From NCBI RefSeq assembly GCF_041685465.1, contig NZ_JAWLFS010000136.1, positions 1-8,187 of the forward strand: 8,187 nucleotides of DNA. Reading direction: 5' to 3'. The notes beneath the pieces were generated by a model. It saw nothing but the letters and a program-made list of their open reading frames with translations, was not told the DNA's origin and ran no database searches. This stretch comes from Rhodosalinus sp041685465 (lineage in GTDB: Bacteria > Pseudomonadota > Alphaproteobacteria > Rhodobacterales > Rhodobacteraceae). This document shows positions 6,430 through 8,187 of the stretch, piece after piece. How positions within the stretch are numbered: position 1 is the stretch's first letter; each line of letters begins with the position of its first letter. The position numbers and the translations under genes are program-made.

Positions 6430-7778
6430 TGCGTGGCCTCCCGGTAGGTGGCCTCGACCGGCACGCCGTCGGTGACGTATTCCTGACCGAGCGTGATGAC
6501 GTCGGCCGTTTCCGGCAGGCCCTCCACCCAGACGCCGTTGACCGTGTCGCGCAGCAGCGTGACCGGCACGAAGCGCGCGGTCTCCTCGTCCGTCACCGTG
6601 CGCACGCCGAGGGTGCCATCGTCGTCGAGCGTGAGCGCCGACTGCGGCAGGAGATGCGCCATCGCCCCGTCGGCCTCGACCACGATCTCGGCGGTCTGCC
6701 CGTCGCGGACGGAAATATCCGCGTTGGGCACCGTGATCTCGACCCGGAAGGTGCGTGTCGTCGGATCCGACGAGCGCGAGATGAACGTCACCTCGCCCTC
6801 GAGCTCCCGTCCGGTGACGAGGCGTGCGCCGGCGCGCGCGCCGTCCGCGATGCGCTCGACCTCTGTCTCGGGGACGAAGCCCACGAGGCGGATCGGGTCG
6901 AGACCGAGCACCGTGGCGCAGAGCCCGCCGGGCTGCAGCAGGCTTCCGAGCTCGGCGGTTTCCGATTCGAGCACGCCGGCGAACGGCGCCCGGATTTCCA
7001 GGCGCTCCATTTCCGTCTCGGCCGAATCGACGGCCGATTCGGCACCCTCGATGTTCGCCTTCACGGTTTCGAGCTGGCTGCGCGCGGATTCGACGCCCGC
7101 CTCGGCGGACCGCACGGCGGCCGTCGTCGAGGCGACCCGCGTGCGCGAGGCGAAACCGCCCTCGGAAAGCTGCACCGCCGCGGTCGCGTTCAGCTCGGCC
7201 TCTTCGAGGCGGGCCTCGGCCTCGGCCAGCCGGGCGCGCGCTTCCGGTGCACGCGCCTCGGCCTCGGCCAGCCGGGCGCGCGCCTCGGCGAGCACCGCGT
7301 CGCGATCCCCGGGGTCGAGGCGGCACAGCACCTCGCCGGTCTCGACCCGCGTCCCCTTCGGCAGCGGCTCGGACGTCACCAGCCCCGAGGTCTCGGCGCG
7401 CAGGCTCACCTCCCGCGCAGCCTGCGTCTCGCCGCGCAGCTGCACGGCGCTGTCGATCTCGCGTGCGGCCGACCGCATGGCCACCACCGCGACGCGGTCG
7501 GGCGCCTCGCCCTCCGCGTCGTCCGGCGCGGGCGTCGGTTCGGCCCCGGATGCCTGTTGCGGCGCCTCGCCCTCGGGCGCCTGTCCCGTGTCATCCGATG
7601 CGTCCGGATCACTGTCCGTCCCATCGCTGTCCGGCACCGGGTCGGGCGCAAGCGGGTTGAGCTCGGCCAGCGTCACGCGCTCGCCCTGCGAAAAGCGCAC
7701 CAGCGCCTCGCGCTCCATCACCACGAGGTAGAGCGTCCCAAGGACGAGCAGCGCGGTCAGGGCGGGGATCAATCGCAT
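6426..7778 (-). CDS. RND periplasmic adaptor (HlyD/membrane fusion protein family)
   Basis: This 450-residue adaptor bridges the permease and an outer-membrane channel. It has an N-terminal membrane anchor or uncleaved signal (residues 3-21; no lipobox Cys), then an acidic, Pro/Ala/Asp-rich linker (about 42-95). The conserved core follows: first half of the barrel-sandwich (lipoyl-like) domain with 'LRAETSGLVTSEPLPKGTRVETGEVLCRLDP' (about 126-156), an Ala/Glu/Arg-rich coiled-coil hairpin (about 158-260), second half of the barrel-sandwich with 'RLEIRAPFAGVL' (259-270), a beta-barrel domain (about 295-370) and a membrane-proximal domain to the C-terminus. The coiled coil contains a 14-residue tandem duplication (166-179 and 180-193). 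The start is ATG 7776-7778 with AAAGG six bases upstream. It is the first gene of the operon; its stop overlaps the permease start, fixing stoichiometric, coupled expression. Regulation is probably by a TetR-type protein at 7861-7878. Confidence 0.92.
   Translation of the reverse strand: MRLIPALTALLVLGTLYLVVMEREALVRFSQGERVTLAELNPLAPDPVPDSDGTDSDPDASDDTGQAPEGEAPQQASGAEPTPAPDDAEGEAPDRVAVVAMRSAAREIDSAVQLRGETQAAREVSLRAETSGLVTSEPLPKGTRVETGEVLCRLDPGDRDAVLAEARARLAEAEARAPEARARLAEAEARLEEAELNATAAVQLSEGGFASRTRVASTTAAVRSAEAGVESARSQLETVKANIEGAESAVDSAETEMERLEIRAPFAGVLESETAELGSLLQPGGLCATVLGLDPIRLVGFVPETEVERIADGARAGARLVTGRELEGEVTFISRSSDPTTRTFRVEITVPNADISVRDGQTAEIVVEADGAMAHLLPQSALTLDDDGTLGVRTVTDEETARFVPVTLLRDTVNGVWVEGLPETADVITLGQEYVTDGVPVEATYREATQ
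6437..6441 (-). promoter_or_regulatory. Ribosome binding site of the RND permease
   Basis: GGAGG on the minus strand lies seven bases before ATG 6427-6429, inside the end of the adaptor gene. It supports this start over the nearby in-frame ATG three codons later (6418-6420) and over any start within the adaptor gene. Confidence 0.75.
7213..7283 (-). repeat. Two-copy 42-bp tandem repeat within the adaptor coiled coil
   Basis: Bases 7213-7241 and 7255-7283 are identical over 29 bp, at a period of 42 bp. In the protein this gives ARARLAEAEARAPE (166-179) followed by ARARLAEAEARLEE (180-193), which is 14 residues or exactly two heptads. The repeat therefore keeps both the reading frame and the coiled-coil register. 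Confidence 0.85.
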
Positions 7779-7784
7779 CTTCGG

Positions 7785-7789
7785 CCTTT
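7785..7789 (-). promoter_or_regulatory. Ribosome binding site of the adaptor gene
   Basis: AAAGG on the minus strand lies six bases before ATG 7776-7778. It is moderate in strength, weaker than the sites of the two downstream genes. Confidence 0.5.
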
Positions 7790-7833
7790 CATGCCGGCCC
7801 CGTCTCGCGCGCGGCAGGCGGTCGCGCAGGGCC

Positions 7834-7847
7834 TCGTGTCTCGTGTC
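7834..7847. repeat. Tandem 7-bp direct repeat in the adaptor leader
   Basis: TCGTGTC occurs twice back to back (7834-7840, 7841-7847), followed by GTG. It lies in the probable untranslated leader of the adaptor gene. No function can be assigned; it could be a chance repeat. Confidence 0.4.
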
Positions 7848-7860
7848 GTGATGCTATACG

Positions 7861-7878
7861 CTGAACCGACCGGTTCAG
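7861..7878. promoter_or_regulatory. Perfect 8-2-8 inverted repeat, probable TetR-family operator
   Basis: CTGAACCG-AC-CGGTTCAG is an exact inverted repeat with a two-base centre, 82 bp upstream of the adaptor start. It lies in an A/T-richer patch of otherwise very GC-rich DNA. Its length, symmetry and AACCG-type half-sites match operators bound by dimers of TetR/AcrR-family repressors, which commonly control RND efflux operons. It overlaps the proposed minus-strand promoter, so binding would block the adaptor-permease-GlsB operon. No regulator gene is present in the window. The palindrome is seen directly; the type of protein binding it is inferred. Confidence 0.72.
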
Positions 7879-7905
7879 ATTAGAGATTCCGCCGCAGTGC
7901 CGCAA
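7877..7905 (-). promoter_or_regulatory. Candidate promoter of the efflux operon
   Basis: On the minus strand TTGCGG (7900-7905) and TAATCT (7877-7882) are spaced by 17 bp, an acceptable sigma70-type arrangement. Transcription would begin near 7870, inside the inverted repeat, which fits repression. A second possible -10 element, TATAGC at 7853-7858, lies on the other side of the repeat but lacks a good -35. The operator would interfere with either. Confidence 0.42.
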
Positions 7906-7950
7906 GATTGCCGGGCCGCGCGGGGCGGCGCCTATGGCGCGTGCATGCCC

Positions 7951-7979
7951 TTGGCACCGTCCCACCCAGCGTTTAAGAG
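7951..7979 (+). promoter_or_regulatory. Candidate promoter of the YfgM-like gene
   Basis: TTGGCA (7951-7956) and TAAGAG (7974-7979) are spaced by 17 bp, with the short A/T-rich stretch GTTTAAGA around the -10. Initiation would fall near 7986, leaving a leader of about 20 bases before the GTG at 8006. The -35 is good and the -10 weak. The alternative pair TTGCCG (7908-7913) and CCTATG (7931-7936) cannot be excluded. Confidence 0.4.
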
Positions 7980-8005
7980 GGGCGGAGGCCAGCGCAGGGG
8001 GCACC

Positions 8006-8187
8006 GTGACCGAGCGCGACAGTTTCATCGAGGAAGTCGCCGAGGAGGTGCGGCGCGACCGCATGTTCGCGCTGATGCGGCGCTATGGCTGGATCGCCGT
8101 GCTCGCGGTGCTCGTCCTTGTCGGGGGCGCCGGCTGGAACGAGTGGCGCAAGGCACAGGCGACGGAGCGTGCGCGCGCCACGGGCGA
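8006..8187 (+). CDS. YfgM-like, single-TM protein of the TPR_21 type (5' part, cut by window end)
   Basis: The first 60 residues of a longer protein are visible. A charged cytoplasmic N-terminus ('MTERDSFIEEVAEEVRRDR') is followed by 'LMRRYGWIAVLAVLVLVGG', one membrane segment at about residues 28-46, then 'WNEWRKAQATERAR', leading into the periplasm. This matches the start of alphaproteobacterial proteins annotated as tetratricopeptide-repeat or YfgM-like, which in the Rhodobacteraceae usually precede an outer-membrane assembly lipoprotein (BamB-like) gene and der. YfgM in E. coli is an ancillary partner of the Sec translocon and periplasmic chaperones. The GTG start is chosen because the conserved N-terminus begins there and AGGGGG lies four bases before it; the internal ATG at codon 20 would remove the conserved charged segment. 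The TPR part lies outside the window, so the identification rests on the N-terminus only. It is divergent from the efflux operon. Confidence 0.72.
   Translation, partial: MTERDSFIEEVAEEVRRDRMFALMRRYGWIAVLAVLVLVGGAGWNEWRKAQATERARATG

Noticed and set aside
3751..6447. A stop-free 898-codon frame on the plus strand, opposite the RND permease
   Set aside because: The translation is an unstructured His/Arg/Asp/Gly-rich series with no domain. It is the antisense reading of a high-GC coding gene, where stops are rare.
6430..7326. Upstream extension of the permease frame by 299 codons, suggesting a fusion protein
   Set aside because: The extension is Arg/Gly/Ala-rich nonsense overlapping the real adaptor frame. 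The permease begins normally at 6429 with an ATGA overlap and GGAGG.
7789..8064. A 91-codon minus-strand frame across the divergent intergenic region
   Set aside because: It crosses the operator, both candidate promoters and the start of the YfgM-like gene. It has no convincing ribosome site and no family resemblance.
1..8187. CRISPR arrays, tRNA or rRNA genes, insertion sequences, prophage or defence genes
   Set aside because: Both strands were read for these. There are no regularly spaced repeats, no tRNA-like cloverleaf sequences, no transposase or integrase motifs, and no base-composition break that would mark an acquired island.

Overview
The window is about 8.2 kb of very GC-rich DNA with codons ending mostly in G or C. 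The protein families (an Atm1-type ABC exporter with a LysM protein upstream, an RND pump with an 'IVVNNNIVLID' motif, and a YfgM-like anchored protein starting on GTG) suggest an alphaproteobacterium, probably a Rhodobacteraceae/Rhodobacterales member. This assignment rests on recognising families by eye, not on a search.

Left part (1-2348, + strand): the 3' end of a LysM-domain protein gene is followed after 59 bp by a complete gene for an Atm1/ABCB7-type half ABC exporter. Exporters of this type move glutathione-linked sulfur or metal compounds out of the cytoplasm. The gene has a strong ribosome binding site that fixes its start. A 150-bp convergent spacer (2349-2498) follows, holding two GC-rich hairpins, the second sitting against the stop codon of the opposite gene.

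Middle and right part (7778-2499, - strand): a tightly packed three-gene set reads leftward: a periplasmic adaptor, an RND efflux permease overlapping it by ATGA, and a small GlsB/YeaQ-family membrane protein whose Shine-Dalgarno sequence overlaps the permease stop codon. The layout indicates one translationally coupled operon. No outer-membrane channel gene and no regulator gene lies in the window, so a TolC-like partner must be encoded elsewhere. The permease is about 170 residues longer than AcrB-type pumps and carries two extra hydrophobic segments in its central linker.

Right end (7779-8187): a 227-bp divergent intergenic region holds a perfect 8-2-8 inverted repeat that looks like a TetR-family operator over the likely efflux promoter. 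On the other side is a candidate promoter for a GTG-started, single-TM YfgM-like protein cut off by the window edge.

Most of the window is ordinary chromosomal content. I did not find a convincing undescribed system. The observations most worth a second look are the enlarged permease, the orphan operator, the coupling of a GlsB-family gene to an RND pump, and a near-exact two-heptad duplication in the adaptor coiled coil.
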